A stretch of DNA of 64,000 nt from Microstegium vimineum (Eukaryota; Streptophyta; Magnoliopsida; Poales; Poaceae), in contig CM039134.1 in assembly GCA_022036555.1 (NCBI GenBank), positions 13,826,818 to 13,890,817 of the forward strand, written 5' to 3'. How positions within the stretch are numbered: the first letter of the stretch is position 1; each line of letters starts with the position of its first letter. Of this stretch, positions 31,990-43,390 are shown piece by piece. The notes under the pieces are model-generated. The model was not told the DNA's origin, did no database searches, and was given only the letters and a program-made list of their open reading frames with translations. The position numbers were made by a program, and so were the translations under genes.

Positions 31990-32314
31990 GTATATGTATG
32001 GGTTATGAAGCATTGATGTACGATACTACTGCCTGTTCATAACTGAGATATGAGTTCGGGGGTGCTTTTGACTTTATCCTAGATCTGGGCCTTGTTAAGT
32101 ATATGTATGGGTTATGAGGCATTGATGTAGGATACTACTGCCTGTTCATAACTGAGATATGAGTTCGGGGGTGCTTTTGACTTTATCCTAGATCTGGGCC
32201 TTGTTAAGTATATGTATGGGTTATGAGGCATTGATGTAGGATACTACTGCCTGTTCATAACTGAGATATGAGTTCGGGGTTGCTTTTGACTTTATCCTAG
32301 ATCTGGCCCTTGTT
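31988..32314 (+). repeat. Three 109-bp tandem repeats in the 3' UTR
   Basis: Units 31988-32096, 32097-32205 and 32206-32314 begin aagtatatgtatgggttatg and end cttgtt, with only a few differences. The first unit starts inside the TAA stop codon of the second SINA-like gene (31987-31989), so the array forms the beginning of the 3' UTR. Confidence 0.95.
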
Positions 32315-33412
32315 ATGTACTCCTATATATATAAGAGAAGAGACCTGTCCATTTGTGATGTCCTACGATGGTAAGTGTCATTTATATGTTAGTCTCGATT
32401 GTTGGATATGCTGCCATGGTCGGCATTCTAATTTTCTATTCCAATTTGTATTCAGAGTAAATTGGTTTCATTTTTTGGATGTTCACTTGATATTCTTGTT
32501 GGGACACGAAAGGAACAACATGAACAGCTGTGTCAATGCTGAAGCAGTAAAGCTGTCCACACTGGCGATTGGAAAAATATACATAAGGAGTTCAGAGCTT
32601 ACAGAAGGATGTCATGATCTCTGACATTTGGCCTGTTCAATACTTAATTACTCATGAGCTCCAAAAAAGTAAAAAAACTTGTGTCTAGGATTCGCAGTAC
32701 ATTCACCAAGTTTTGTTGAATGTAAACTGCAACAGCTTTACTTCTGAAACAAGTAACACACAATGGGAATACAAAGGGAATATCATGAATCCTGCCTTTC
32801 TTGCAAAAGTCAGTATATGAAAATCTACAATGAAAGGCAGTAAGGTGCCTGCACTTCTGCGTGAGAGCCACAACTCGCTCTGTATACTCTAAAGTCGAGA
32901 GATTATGCTAGCAAATGTTCAAAACGCTTATGATTCAAACATGTTATCGATCTTAGGATGCATGAACTATACGAAAGCAACATGGACAGATTTATAAACC
33001 GGAACATCAATAAATTACTGCATTCAGACAATATCTTCTTGATCAAGTTTACAATCGATCAGAAGATCACTCATGCACCGTGTGGTGGTAAACACGCACG
33101 GAGAAAACAAAAGGTACAATACATCCTCATTCTTGGTCAACTATAAGAAACTACTGTTACACTAGCCAACGCAAAAAACCAGCCAACTACAAAAACAGAT
33201 CATTGGTGTCAAGATCAGGATGATCCAACAGGGGATTTGGGCACTTGATTACATTATTACATCCTCAATGTTGGTCAACTTTACAAGCAGAGGCGATAGA
33301 TGATCTCTTCATGTCTTATGGAAAAATCGCTATTACAACTAAGGAAAGCTGCACTTGCGTCCAGAACTCCAGATTAACCAGAAAGCTGCAAACTAGTAGT
33401 AGTTCTATGAAC
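32315..33412. other. Intergenic between the SINA-like and NAC genes
   Basis: About 1.1 kb of mixed composition with no recognised coding and no clear element ends. It would contain the 3' UTRs of the convergent SINA-like (+) and NAC (-) genes. Confidence 0.4.
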
Positions 33413-34723
33413 CTATGAACACATATGATACGGAAGCCACAAGGGAGGTTCTTGAACAAGTCTGCTGCATCCTGGTGACGAACTCGGCGCCGTGCTCCAG
33501 CTCGGCGTGTGGCTGCTGCTTGGTTGGGTCCTCGCCTTCTCCTCTTGGTCTCCGAAGAGGTACTCCTGTTGGTCGGCAATGAAGAAGTCATCATCCGGTG
33601 GTGTACATGCTGTTGGAATGCTGCTGCACTCGCTGGACATCGTCTCTGGGCGGAGCATATCTTCGAGAACGACTTGGGGCACCAGACCACATGTTATGTG
33701 GATGAACTCGCCTCCTTGCTCCGGCTCGGCGCTTGGCTGCAGCAGGCCCTGCTCCTCTACGGCTCCGACCATCTCCTTGCTGCCCATCCCGATCCACTCG
33801 TCGACATTGATGTCGGCCAACTGGGATGGCATCGGACCATACTCTGTCTGAACGAACTCGCCGTTGTGCTCCGGCGCCACAGCGTATGGCTGCTGCAGAG
33901 CATGTTCTTCCTCGTGTGCGAATATCGCGTGATCCATGTGTTGGTTCTCATAGCAGGGCATGATCGGATAGTCGTTGGTGAAGCTGTCGCCGTGCTGCAT
34001 CTGCACCTGCACCTGCTCGGGGTGGATGTGGATCAACTTGGCCGGCCGTTCCTCGGAGTTCCCACTGCCGGCTTTCTTCTCTCTCTTCCTCTTTGAGCAT
34101 GACGAGGTGGCGGCGGACTTGCTGGAACTGGAAGACGACGATGGCTTCCCTTTCGCTCTAGACGGCTGGTATACCTTGGAGAGTACATAATTGCTGGCGG
34201 CGGTGTTGGCGGCTTCTTGCTTGTCGACGAAATCGTACTCAATCATACACCAACCCATCCTCTCCAACGATCCATCCTTCATGCCCTTGTAGGAAAAGGT
34301 GCAGAACGTACCGCCATCCGATCCTGGAACGTCCTTGGCACGTATCTCTGGGTGCCAGCGAGATTCGCCCCTGGTGCCGATCCCGCGCTGCCTGTACCCG
34401 TCCGCCGTCCCTTTGTTGTTCTTGTACCTCTTGGGGTAGTAGAAATACCATATGATGTTGTGCTGATTGGTGCCCGGCGCTGGCATGAGATTGGCGACGA
34501 GATCAGCAGGGGCGGCGGAGCAGACGTCGGCGCGATGTGCATAGGGGATTTCTTCCCCGGCGCGAAGGCGGCGCAGGAGGGCTATGGACACCCCATCGTA
34601 GGTGCGGGAGACGCCATCTACGTCATGGGCAGCAGCCATGTCGATCTCGAAACTAGAGGTGTGGAGATGATCAGGGTTGCGTGGGTGGACGGAAATGGTG
34701 GAATCTTGGGTGAAGGCCGGCAA
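33413..34723 (-). CDS. NAC-domain (NAM) transcription factor, single exon
   Basis: An uninterrupted frame of 436 residues. The NAM domain runs from about residue 42 to 190: YDGVSIALLRRL, then IWYFYYPKRYKNNKG (91-105), HPEIRAKDVPGSDGGTF (124-140), then MGWCMIEYDF and SNYVLSKVYQ. A poly-Ser stretch and a basic KRKREKK signal follow near residue 210. The C-terminal half is acidic and rich in Gln/Glu, as in activation regions. It contains a repeated motif (PEHNGEFVQTEYGPMPSQL and PEQGGEFIHITCGLVPQ). The NAM domain binds DNA as a dimer in the nucleus. The Met at residue 29 (codon 34639-34637, MAAAHDVDG) is an alternative start closer to the domain; the upstream 28 residues may not be translated. 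The domain is divergent, so the target genes cannot be guessed. Confidence 0.88.
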   Translation of the reverse strand: MPAFTQDSTISVHPRNPDHLHTSSFEIDMAAAHDVDGVSRTYDGVSIALLRRLRAGEEIPYAHRADVCSAAPADLVANLMPAPGTNQHNIIWYFYYPKRYKNNKGTADGYRQRGIGTRGESRWHPEIRAKDVPGSDGGTFCTFSYKGMKDGSLERMGWCMIEYDFVDKQEAANTAASNYVLSKVYQPSRAKGKPSSSSSSSKSAATSSCSKRKREKKAGSGNSEERPAKLIHIHPEQVQVQMQHGDSFTNDYPIMPCYENQHMDHAIFAHEEEHALQQPYAVAPEHNGEFVQTEYGPMPSQLADINVDEWIGMGSKEMVGAVEEQGLLQPSAEPEQGGEFIHITCGLVPQVVLEDMLRPETMSSECSSIPTACTPPDDDFFIADQQEYLFGDQEEKARTQPSSSHTPSWSTAPSSSPGCSRLVQEPPLWLPYHMCS

Positions 34724-34797
34724 AGGTGAAGATGAAGGTGGTTTTGCCCTTGCCGACGCGACGTCCAGAACTCTGAACTCAAGATGAGCAATGGAGC

Positions 34798-34809
34798 TTA
34801 TTATATAGA
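34798..34809 (-). promoter_or_regulatory. TATA box of the NAC gene
   Basis: On the minus strand tctatataataa lies about 75 bp upstream of the ATG at 34723, followed by a short leader. Position and sequence fit a core promoter. Confidence 0.6.
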
Positions 34810-37383
34810 CCTGGGAGGATGACGGATGGCCGTATTCACTAAGGTTAAGGTAGCGTCAGAGTCAATCTAGCTTAATTCCTAGTAAGTACGTACGTAGGTT
34901 CCTAAGGTTGTCGGATTGATCAAATTCAATTCTGTTACGTTGAAAACAAACCACATTCTGTCGGATTGATCAATTTCTGTTGGATCGAGATAACTGCTTT
35001 GTGTGGCGGCTTCCGATTTGGACAGCAACTCTACCCACACAGTCGTTTCCGTGGTCCTCGCAGCGCGCCGCCTTTCTTCCGTTTTGAACCTCCTCCGGTG
35101 TGCGTCGCCGGAGCTCGTCGCTGGCCGCTGGCGATGGCCCGGCTCGTGCTCTCCCACAGGGTCCTTGCCGGCACCTAGCCATCTACAGGCCGATCCTGTT
35201 CCTGCCAGCAGCCTACATTTCCTGCTCGACGCACACTCTCGCTGCCGCCGCTGTGGGCGACATTAGCCTCTGGCCTCCGGCGGCACCCGCGTCTACCTGA
35301 GGAAATGACGAGGACGACCAGCCCGTGCATGGTCCACGCCCGATCTAAACCGCACGACTTGGATGGAACGGTCGTCAGGACTCAGGACCGTCCACCGAGA
35401 CTTCCCTCGGCCTTGCCTTCCAGTTCTACCAAGAGGTTACGACACACACTACAGCGCGCGCATTTGGGGATTGTCGGGCCAAAAAGGTACTAAGCTGAAC
35501 ACACGCCAACTCATAGCTCCGGCAGCAGAGCTGAAGAAGATGATGTTCTGAAGATCGAGCAAGCATAGACAACGTGGCTTTTCATCTTCATTCAGATTGC
35601 AAACGTCGGACTTCCTGGCACTCCCCTTTCTTAGACAAACCTTGTGGCTCCAACGGTGAAAGACAGTTCAGACGACTGTCTAAACGGAAGTGTTCAGTCT
35701 CGCTAGTCTGAAGATTAATGTAGGAACTGGCTTCATTTCTTCCCGGGCTCTGTATTTGAGGGGCCAAGTGGAACATGGTCGGAAGATTCATTTAGGACTT
35801 GTTTTTTATGTTTATGTATTTACTTAAACTTACGTAGCTTGAAGTGTATTTAAACTAAGTTTCGTTTCAATCCACTCTAACTCATGGGGATTGACATAAT
35901 TTAATACATGTGCATCAAAATAAGATCTTAATTGTGCACTAAATAATACAAATGAAGTTGAGTATATATATATAGCCTCCTAACCAAAGTTTTCAATATT
36001 TGTCCATAGCTAGCACTATACATAGAACGACTATAGTTATTTGAGGTATATCAAGATATTTACGATCATGTACAATTTAGCGGAGCCGGCCGATAGCCCG
36101 TTATAGTCTCATTTAGCTCTGCTATTAGTTGTTTGAAAGGTTATCCCTAAATGGGTTAGCTAGAGATTTAAAACATTAGTCCTAATACAAACTAGTTCTT
36201 GGGGGTTAAGTCCGTGAAGACCGGCTGAGGTGGATTTTTGAAAAAAAAAACCCTAGCCATTAGACATATTTAACCACCCACTTGTAAAACCTTTAGTGAA
36301 AGAACAATAAAGAAGGTTGATGGGAGGGCACATCAGAGCACTAGGAACCAAAACCGCTAATCCAGTATGCCAACCAGCTGGTTTTACTAGCCTAGGCTCA
36401 AACAAGTCAGTCTATGATCATTTTTCACACTCATGGATATGCTTGAGCACTTTAACTTGCCATTCATCTAGTGATGCATCTCTCTTGATAGTTTGGTATT
36501 CCTAAACTTAAGAGTATAATAAATACGTACATCCTTTTCTCATCTTGAATCTTGTATGTCAATCATCTTGCTAACACATGATCAATCAAATTTTGAGGGT
36601 TCGCCTTAGCTTGAGCATATCCTCCTTGAGCATGTGACTTGAACTGTCTCAACACATATGAATTCAATTCATAGCTTCAATTCACTTTGCTATTTGATCC
36701 AAGAATAGTTTGATATTACTCATCGCATGCATGCCATGGCTTGATTAGCCCCTTGTATCAATACAATACTTGCTTCTTCAACTTAGCCTTGGCCCATCAA
36801 TTTTTAAGCCTTCGCTTGCCTTTCACCTTCGTTTAGTACCTCGAAACCATTTTCCTTGCTTAAACCTTTACCTTATCTTGTCATCCTAAAGTCAAGTGTT
36901 TCTTTGTATTGGCAATAACTCCACATCTGTAATCCATTTCTTCAATTTGAATTCCATCTTCTATCAATATACGTCACCAAATATTATTTTTCCAATAGAT
37001 TGTAAATATATTTGGTGATCATATGAAACTTGACTTTCCCACTATAATATATGAATGCTTTCCTCAAGTAAGACCATAGATATGCATGCCCTCGTGTCTC
37101 TTCCTCTATTTCAACTTATGTTTGTCATTTAAAAAATATATCATGATTCTTCGGAAAATATAACTAAACACATATTTAGCACAACTCAATAGTCCCTTAA
37201 TTGCATTGTCACTCAATTCACCAAAGCCCACTTAGGACCTAAATGCATTTTCACATCTAAAACATAAGAAGAGTATAGTTTTTCAGCACCCAAGAAGACA
37301 GTCATATGTATGCAAGGCTTCACCAATTCTAGAAAAAGACATTATAACGAACTACATGTGAGACCTGAGATGGAAGCCGTTTT
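34810..37383. other. Intergenic stretch with no firm gene
   Basis: A GC-rich patch at 34990-35560 has overlapping short frames on both strands. One (VLSHRVLAG-like) faintly recalls F-box relatives but is too weak to call. From 35800 to 37300 the DNA is AT-rich and looks like non-coding repeat sequence, without identifiable ends. Confidence 0.35.
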
Positions 37384-37547
37384 TTTGCCATTGAGGGCAC
37401 ATGCCCTCGCATTGTGGTCCACACGATTTGCATTGAGATGCGTGCACAACAGGAGAGAGACAAATAAATATTGTCACTCTACTGTTGTGCACACATCTCA
37501 ATGCCGTGTGGACCACAATACGAGGGCATATGCCCTCAAGGGCAAAC
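37384..37547. repeat. Strong foldback (hairpin) sequence
   Basis: The left arm (37384-37451) and right arm (37483-37547) are inverted copies differing by about four mismatches and one 4-base bulge, around a loop of about 31 bases. Core matches include attgtggtccacacg against cgtgtggaccacaat. Weaker inverted similarity extends outward to about 37340 and 37590. It could be a foldback transposon or a young small-RNA hairpin. No target duplication could be fixed. Confidence 0.85.
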
Positions 37548-37713
37548 TTTACTTTCCCGACTTGAGATCCCAAAACATAGAGTATGAAGTTTTAGATAAG
37601 TGAATTACAATGTGAAATAGTGGGATATACTAAAACATTGTGGATTCAGGTTGGATAGAGTTATTGTTTGGAACTAACCTAAATCATTTCATGCTACTGA
37701 GTAGTTTATATAT

Positions 37714-38004
37714 TACTAGTAGAGAACATGCCTTTGTAATACCAACCGGGAATAAAGGTACCTTTAGTTCCGGTTGGTATTATGAACCGGGACTAAAGGT
37801 CTCTTGTTAAGTTGGTTCAAAAGTAAAACGTCTCATTCATTATTAGATGTGTTGTGTAGGTGGAGTGGTAAGTTGCACTAGTCCCGGTTGTGACAAACTG
37901 AGACTAAAGGTCCTCCCCTTTAGTCTCGGATGCTTAGTCCCGGTTGGGAAACCGGGACTAAAGCTCATTTCCAACCAGGACTAAAAGCTAGTTCTGTACT
38001 AGTG
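37714..38004. mobile_element. CACTA-like non-autonomous element, copy 1
   Basis: Inverted ends (actagtagagaac at left, gttctgtactagtg at right) enclose repeated ccaaccgggactaaag/ctttagtcccggttgg motifs. The interior (aaaacgtctcattcatt, then tggtaagttgca) is shared with the element at 44565-45152. The left terminal C of CACTA is changed and the 3-bp flanks do not match, so this copy is older. Confidence 0.6.
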
Positions 38005-38196
38005 GATCTAGACATATCGTATATCTAAGTGTATAGCTAGCAAATAACGTATCTAAAAAGGCCAAAATTCTTATAAATTGGATGGAGTAAGCATACTATA
38101 AATTGGAATGGAGGGAATAAAAATAAGTGTGTATCACTAAAACTCTTATTTACCTCACTTATTAAGTATTGTGCCACTTATAAAATAAGTTAGGTA

Positions 38197-38343
38197 CTTT
38201 CTCTGTTTTAAATTATAAGTTGCTTTGACTTTTTTGGTACATTTATTTTGCTATGCGTCTATATATAATAATATGTTTAGATACATAAAAAAATTGATGA
38301 ACCAAACAAATAAAAAACGACTTATAATTTGGAGTGGAGGGAG
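38197..38343. mobile_element. Stowaway-like MITE
   Basis: A 147-bp element with inverted ends (ctttctctgttttaaattat and ataatttggagtggagggag), flanked by TA (38195-38196 and 38344-38345). Its ends resemble the element at 43131-43390. Confidence 0.75.
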
Positions 38344-39140
38344 TAGTATTTTTCAGCTCTTTGGTTATGCTAGTAAAGTATAAATTGCTCTCTACACAAG
38401 CATATGAGTCTAATTATCTCCAAAATAAATATGCAGCCCACATATAGATATATCTGCATAACACCAAGTGTAAATACCAAAGAGTGAAATACGGTAAAAA
38501 TCCCATTACTTCACTTACTAAGGGTCTGTTTGCCAGGCGTTTGGCTTAGGTTCCATCCGAACACACCCTAAATTAGGTAAGCAGTATATTTTCAGCTCTT
38601 TGGTCATGCTAACAAGTAAGGCAGTGATGATAACAAGTTTCTATATAACCTAGAGACCTTGACAAATACATGTATGCATCGTTTCATTAGAGCACCATAA
38701 ATTTTCTTGGATTCCATGAAAATTTTGAGCTTGTTCTGAATACTTCTAAATTTAATTTCAAAATAAATCTAAATCTTAAACATGTCATTTGCTAAGGAAC
38801 TTTGAGCATGCGGACAAATAACGTGAATACTATTTTCCGAGCCATAAACTAGGATTTTCCCTATTTTTTTAGAAAAATATTTTAAGGCTAAATAGCTTAA
38901 CTGGAAACTCAAACATACTCCTGTCGTTCAGTGATTGACCAATAGCTGCCATGCTTCTATAGATATCCAGTTGTGAATTGTCCCGTACCCAACGACCGAG
39001 ACAGCACTGCACTGCACCGCATTTGGGATCAGTATCGGCGTCCACTATATCGGCGTAGCTAATGATCTGAATATGTGATGCACCTTGTTTCTAGTACCAA
39101 CTTGATCTTCAGTAGATACTAAAGACAATGGCAGGTCAAG
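38344..39140. other. Intergenic, with no gene recognised
   Basis: AT-rich DNA without coding signal. A 50-base phrase near 39062-39138 (gatgcaccttgtttctagtacc onward) recurs just after the SINE at 39475-39526. Confidence 0.4.
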
Positions 39141-39436
39141 GGGTTTACGGCGCAATGGCAAAGGTTATTGATTGGGGCTTCCACTCAGGGTTCAAATCCT
39201 GGGCGCGACACTTTATTCTGGATTTATTCTAGATTTTCCGGCGCTATGCATTAAGTGGTAGGCGACGTTCCCGTCGACAGCGAGGCGCCTGTGGTGACTT
39301 CGTCAACTTCAAGATTTGCCGGCTCAGTCCTTCGAAGGTGCTCATAAGGGGTAGGATTTGCGTGCGTGTGTTCGTAAGGACGAGTGTGCGTACGTGTTGA
39401 ATGTCTGCGTTGTACTGTGTAATTAAAAAAAAAAAA
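39141..39436 (+). mobile_element. SINE copy 2, full-length-like with poly(A) tail
   Basis: The head has tRNA-like internal promoter motifs (cggcgcaatggcaaagg as A-box region, gggttcaaatcctgg as B box). The body matches the copies at 12.5 and 22.3 kb, and the 3' end is a run of 12 A after gtgtaatt. Its structure fits RNA polymerase III transcription followed by LINE-dependent insertion. A target duplication is not clear because the flanks are themselves duplicated. Confidence 0.78.
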
Positions 39437-39682
39437 GATTGTGGCAGAAAACGAAACCCATTTTGGTTCTGAATATCTGAGGCACCTTGTTTTTAGTACC
39501 AACTTCAGTAGATAAAGACAAGGGCAGAAAACGAAACCCATTTGGGATCCTGTATCTTGTGATAGCTGCCGCAGTAGACACAGCCGAATTGTGTAATTTT
39601 TTAGTGGTATTTAAGTGTTTTTCATGTGTTTTTATAAGTGTTTCAGAAACATATTTTAAAGATTTCATTTGTCTTCGTATAT

Positions 39683-39912
39683 ATTTCCTTCATTTTAAAT
39701 TATAAGACATTCTAAGAATCTTGAAGAATCAAACTATTTTAATTTTGGTCAAATGTTATAGAGGAAATTATAAAGACTTATGACATCAAATAGGCATGCT
39801 ATGAAAATATAATTGATAAATAATCTAACGATACTTAGTTAGCATCATAAATGTTATTATATTATGATATAAGTTTGGTCAAACTTTAGATACTAATTTG
39901 AGATGGAGGGCC
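39683..39912. mobile_element. Degraded Stowaway-like MITE
   Basis: The sequence from ttccttcattttaaattataag to aatttgagatggaggg has the end layout of the Stowaway element at 43131-43390 (shared ttataagacatt/caagaatctt, tttggtcaaactt), but the terminal bases are eroded and no TA pair is secure. Confidence 0.5.
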
Positions 39913-40129
39913 ATGTTGCAACTGTTCATCTAGATATTTTAAAAATAGATTAGATGTTATACATGTAATGCGAGTGGGAAACAAAGGAGATGTGGAGGCG
40001 GGCCGGGTATGTATGATGCATCTAGCCTTGATAACTTATACATCCAGATTGACCTCTCCATCGATCAATACCTGACTTTCAAAAGGGAGAGATGACAAAT
40101 ATTATGTAACCATCTTAATCAACCTGACT

Positions 40130-41377
40130 TGAAGAAAATGGATTAAAACTGACCTTTCTTAGCAATCTCCTTCCAAGAAATGAAGATCACCCCCCCTGTA
40201 TTTTGATAAATGTGGCTCTCCAAAATCACCTCCTTGCAACAGTCCTCAATTCAAAATGCCCCCTTGTCTGTGTAAATGAAGTTTAGAGAGAATTTACCTC
40301 GGGTTTAGAGTTTAATAGCTAGGGTTTAGGGTTTAATAGCTAGGGTTTAGCTAGGGATTATTAGCTAGGGTCACTGGATTAATTTAGCTAAGGATTCATG
40401 ATTTACCTAGTGATTATTAGCTAGGGTCTAGGGATTATTTAGCTAGTTATTAAAGTAAAAAATCTAAGTATCATAATTAAATTAAAAAACATAAGTATCA
40501 TTATTAAAAACACAAAATTAATGAAACATAAGTGCATATAGTGGATGAAATAAATTGAGAAATAAAAAAGCATAATAAAAAACCTAAGTAGAATAATTAA
40601 AAAAACTAACAAAAAACTACACTTCCCTTCCTTCTATACATAAATTCTATTTAACACAACAATGATTCATGAAAACAAGTAAATATATATAGCATAAACT
40701 AAATTAAAAAGCAAACATGAAAATGTAGAGAGGAGATATATTATATAATTAATTTAATCAACCTCACATGAATAAACAAAGAGAATAACCTAGGTATGCT
40801 TCTCTCACACTCATGGTGAAACCCTAGATCCAAAATGTGGCTCAAGTTGAGCAAATATGAGCTAAATGAGGCAAAAGGGACATAAACTAACCTTTTTTTT
40901 AACAACCTTCTTCCAAGAAATGAAGATCAAAACCTCTCCCCTTGTATTTTGAAAAATTTGGACCTCCAAAATCACCTCCAATGGAAGATGGCGGCTAGAA
41001 CTAGAGCTAGTCGGGAGGAAGAAGAGAGTAGGGGTCGGGAGGGTGGTATATATAGGCAGAATGTACCACAAACGGTTGGCATAACCCAACCGCCAGTGTA
41101 AATCGCCCCATTTACACTGGCGGTTGAGTTATGTCAACCGCCTGTGGAGAATGATTACCACTGGCGGTTGACATAACCCAACCGCCAGTCACTGGCGGTT
41201 GGGTTATGTCAACCGCCATACACGGGCGGTTGGGTTATGTCAACCGCCAGTGGTAATCATTCTCCACAAGCGGTTGGAAAGTCTGCCCGGACCAAAACAC
41301 ACCACAGGCGGTGTGACAATCAAAATCGCTTGTGGTGTGTTTTGGGGGGCGCTAGTAAAGATCGTTTTCTACTAGTG
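40130..41377 (-). mobile_element. CACTA element fragment (5' end with promoter)
   Basis: The right border ttttctactagtg at 41365-41377 reads CACTAGTAGAAAA on the minus strand, a CACTA terminus. Inward lie about ten copies of GGCGGTTG with TTATGTCAACCGCC between 41075 and 41290. A TATA box (tatatata, 41047-41055) and a leader follow on the minus strand. A leader segment (ccaagaaatgaagatca ... ccaaaatcacctcc) occurs twice, at 40165-40232 and 40912-40981. No transposase coding and no left terminus were found, so the element is truncated; the left limit is approximate. Confidence 0.65.
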
Positions 41378-43130
41378 ACCTCAGGGCCATGTCATCCCGT
41401 TAAATATACCTGGAGCTATGGTGTAGATGGACTTCCATATTCCCGTCAGCAAGGACCAAAACTTGCCATTTCGGCTGTATATGGATAGTACTCTTCTTCC
41501 TTTGGATGAAATTTGTTCAAATTTCAAATTTTAGTCACAATCACAATTTCACGTGGCTAAGTTTTTGCCTTTCGGTCCTAACAGTCATCATATCCGATAT
41601 TTGTGTCACAACTAGACCGGTAACACCTTTGTTTTTTTCTAATATAATACTCGCTATCTCCTTTTTCTCTCTCCTTATTAGTTTTTGTGTCCACCTATAA
41701 GTTCTTCTATTATGGAATTGATGGTTATTTTAAGTCAAACTTTTAAAACTTTGACTTAATTTCTAGAAAAAAAATAATGTCAAAATTTATGGTATCATTT
41801 TTCTATCATTAGATATATGATAGAATATGTTTTCATAATGTACTAATTTTATGTGATACATGTTATTAATTTTTTCTATTAAATTAGTTAAAACTAAAAA
41901 AGTTCAACTGGCACATATTCTAGAAAAAAAAATTATCTAGAGACAAAGAGAGTAATTTATAATTTAGAATATAGTAGTTCGCAACAGGCTAGCAAACCAA
42001 AACAAATGATTTAGGCCATGTTTGTAGAGCTCAACTTCACTTATGAAACTATATTTTTAGAGTTGTAGCTTCGTGAGTAACTTTCTGGGTGAAACTATAT
42101 TTATTTTGAGACATGTTTGGCAAAATAGCTTCGTATGGTGGACCAATGAAATAAAATGATTGTACTACACTTCTCTTTCTTTTCTGAAGTTCCTATTTCT
42201 TCTTTGATCTTCCTCTTCCCTGATCTCCTTCCATCCGCGCCTCCACCTTGATATCTACAACCGTGCATGGCGGCTCTCGAGCTATGCTCCCACAACCCTC
42301 ACAGCGGTGGCCACATCCCATCTTAGCGGTCACGCATGCCTCGGCACTGCAATGGCGCCCTTTCCCCAGCCTCCCCCCCCCCCCCCCCCCCCCTCTCTTC
42401 ACGCGTGCCATGACCGGTTTCGACTTGGAGGGTAAATATGAGATCCACACACACTGAGTCTACTTGTGTTAGATGAAGCTATGAAAAACTGATATTTCCT
42501 ACTTTTTAGTTTTATATATCTCCGTTCTACATGGAAGCGTGATTTAAAAAGCTTTATGAGTGAATCTATTTTAAAAGATTCATTTGACAAAAAGATGTCG
42601 CTCACAACAACTAATAAAAGCTATTGGTGAAGTTGTGTCAATCAAACATGTATTTTAATATGGAACTATTGTCATTGGTGATTTCGTTAGCGATTCATGT
42701 AGCATTTACTCTCATCCACTGTCTCTGTCCGTGTTCTTCACACTCCCGCACACAAAACAAAAAACCGGCGTCGACGAAAGGTATCCTAATCTCAAACGTT
42801 GCTGCAATGCAACCAGATAACACGACGTCCTAACTAACCACAAGGCAGACAGTCCTGGAGGCAGAGCATCCTAACTAACCCCTCTCCGCACCGGAAGCAC
42901 GCATAACCCAGCCCTGGGCCCTGGCTCACACGCTGGTCAACAAAGTTTCTAAAGATAGTCCGTGTGAGCATCAGCCAACGGGCTTACGTGCGTGCACATA
43001 TGGTTTTCCAGCTGCTTACGTTATATGTTTGCGGGATAGGATAGACATAGAAGGACGTATCGTTCCAAGCACAATAAGAGTTTTCCAGCTGCTTTTACTA
43101 CTGTGTGTGTGTTGTGTGAGGAAACTACTA
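41378..43130. other. Intergenic repeats, with no gene recognised
   Basis: Contains a likely degraded Stowaway between about 41640 and 41955. A possible larger element lies from about 42013 (ggccatgtttgtagagc) to about 42655 (caatcaaacatgt) with weakly inverted ends, enclosing a GC-rich patch and a poly(C) run of more than 20 bases at 42371-42392. None is secure. Confidence 0.35.
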
Positions 43131-43390
43131 CTCCCTCCATCCTAAATTATAAGTCATTTCAAGAATCTTGGAGAGTCAAAGTTTCTCAAGTTTGATCAAA
43201 CTTATATAACAATATAATAATATTTATAATGTCAAATAAGTATCATTAGATTGATTATCAATTATATTTTCATAGTATTCCTATTTGATGTTATAAATCT
43301 TTATAGTTTTATCTATAATTCTTGGTCAAACTTGATATGCTTTGACTCTTCAAGATTTTTGGAATGACTTATAATTTGGGATGGAAAGAG
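43131..43390. mobile_element. Stowaway-like MITE
   Basis: A 260-bp element with long inverted ends (ctccctccatcctaaattat and ataatttgggatggaaagag, then caagaatctt and aagatttttg inside), flanked by TA (43129-43130 and 43391-43392). Lies about 540 bp upstream of the P450 start. Confidence 0.85.

Noticed and set aside
34990..35560. Possible F-box or DUF295-type fragment
   Set aside because: Resemblance is limited to a few residues in changing frames, too weak to name as a pseudogene.
39145..39215. Possible tRNA gene from A-box and B-box-like motifs
   Set aside because: No cloverleaf can be drawn, and the motif belongs to a SINE body shared by two other copies.
42013..42655. Possible Tourist-like or other element with captured GC-rich DNA
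   Set aside because: The ends are only weakly inverted and no target duplication could be fixed; noted only in the intergenic entry.
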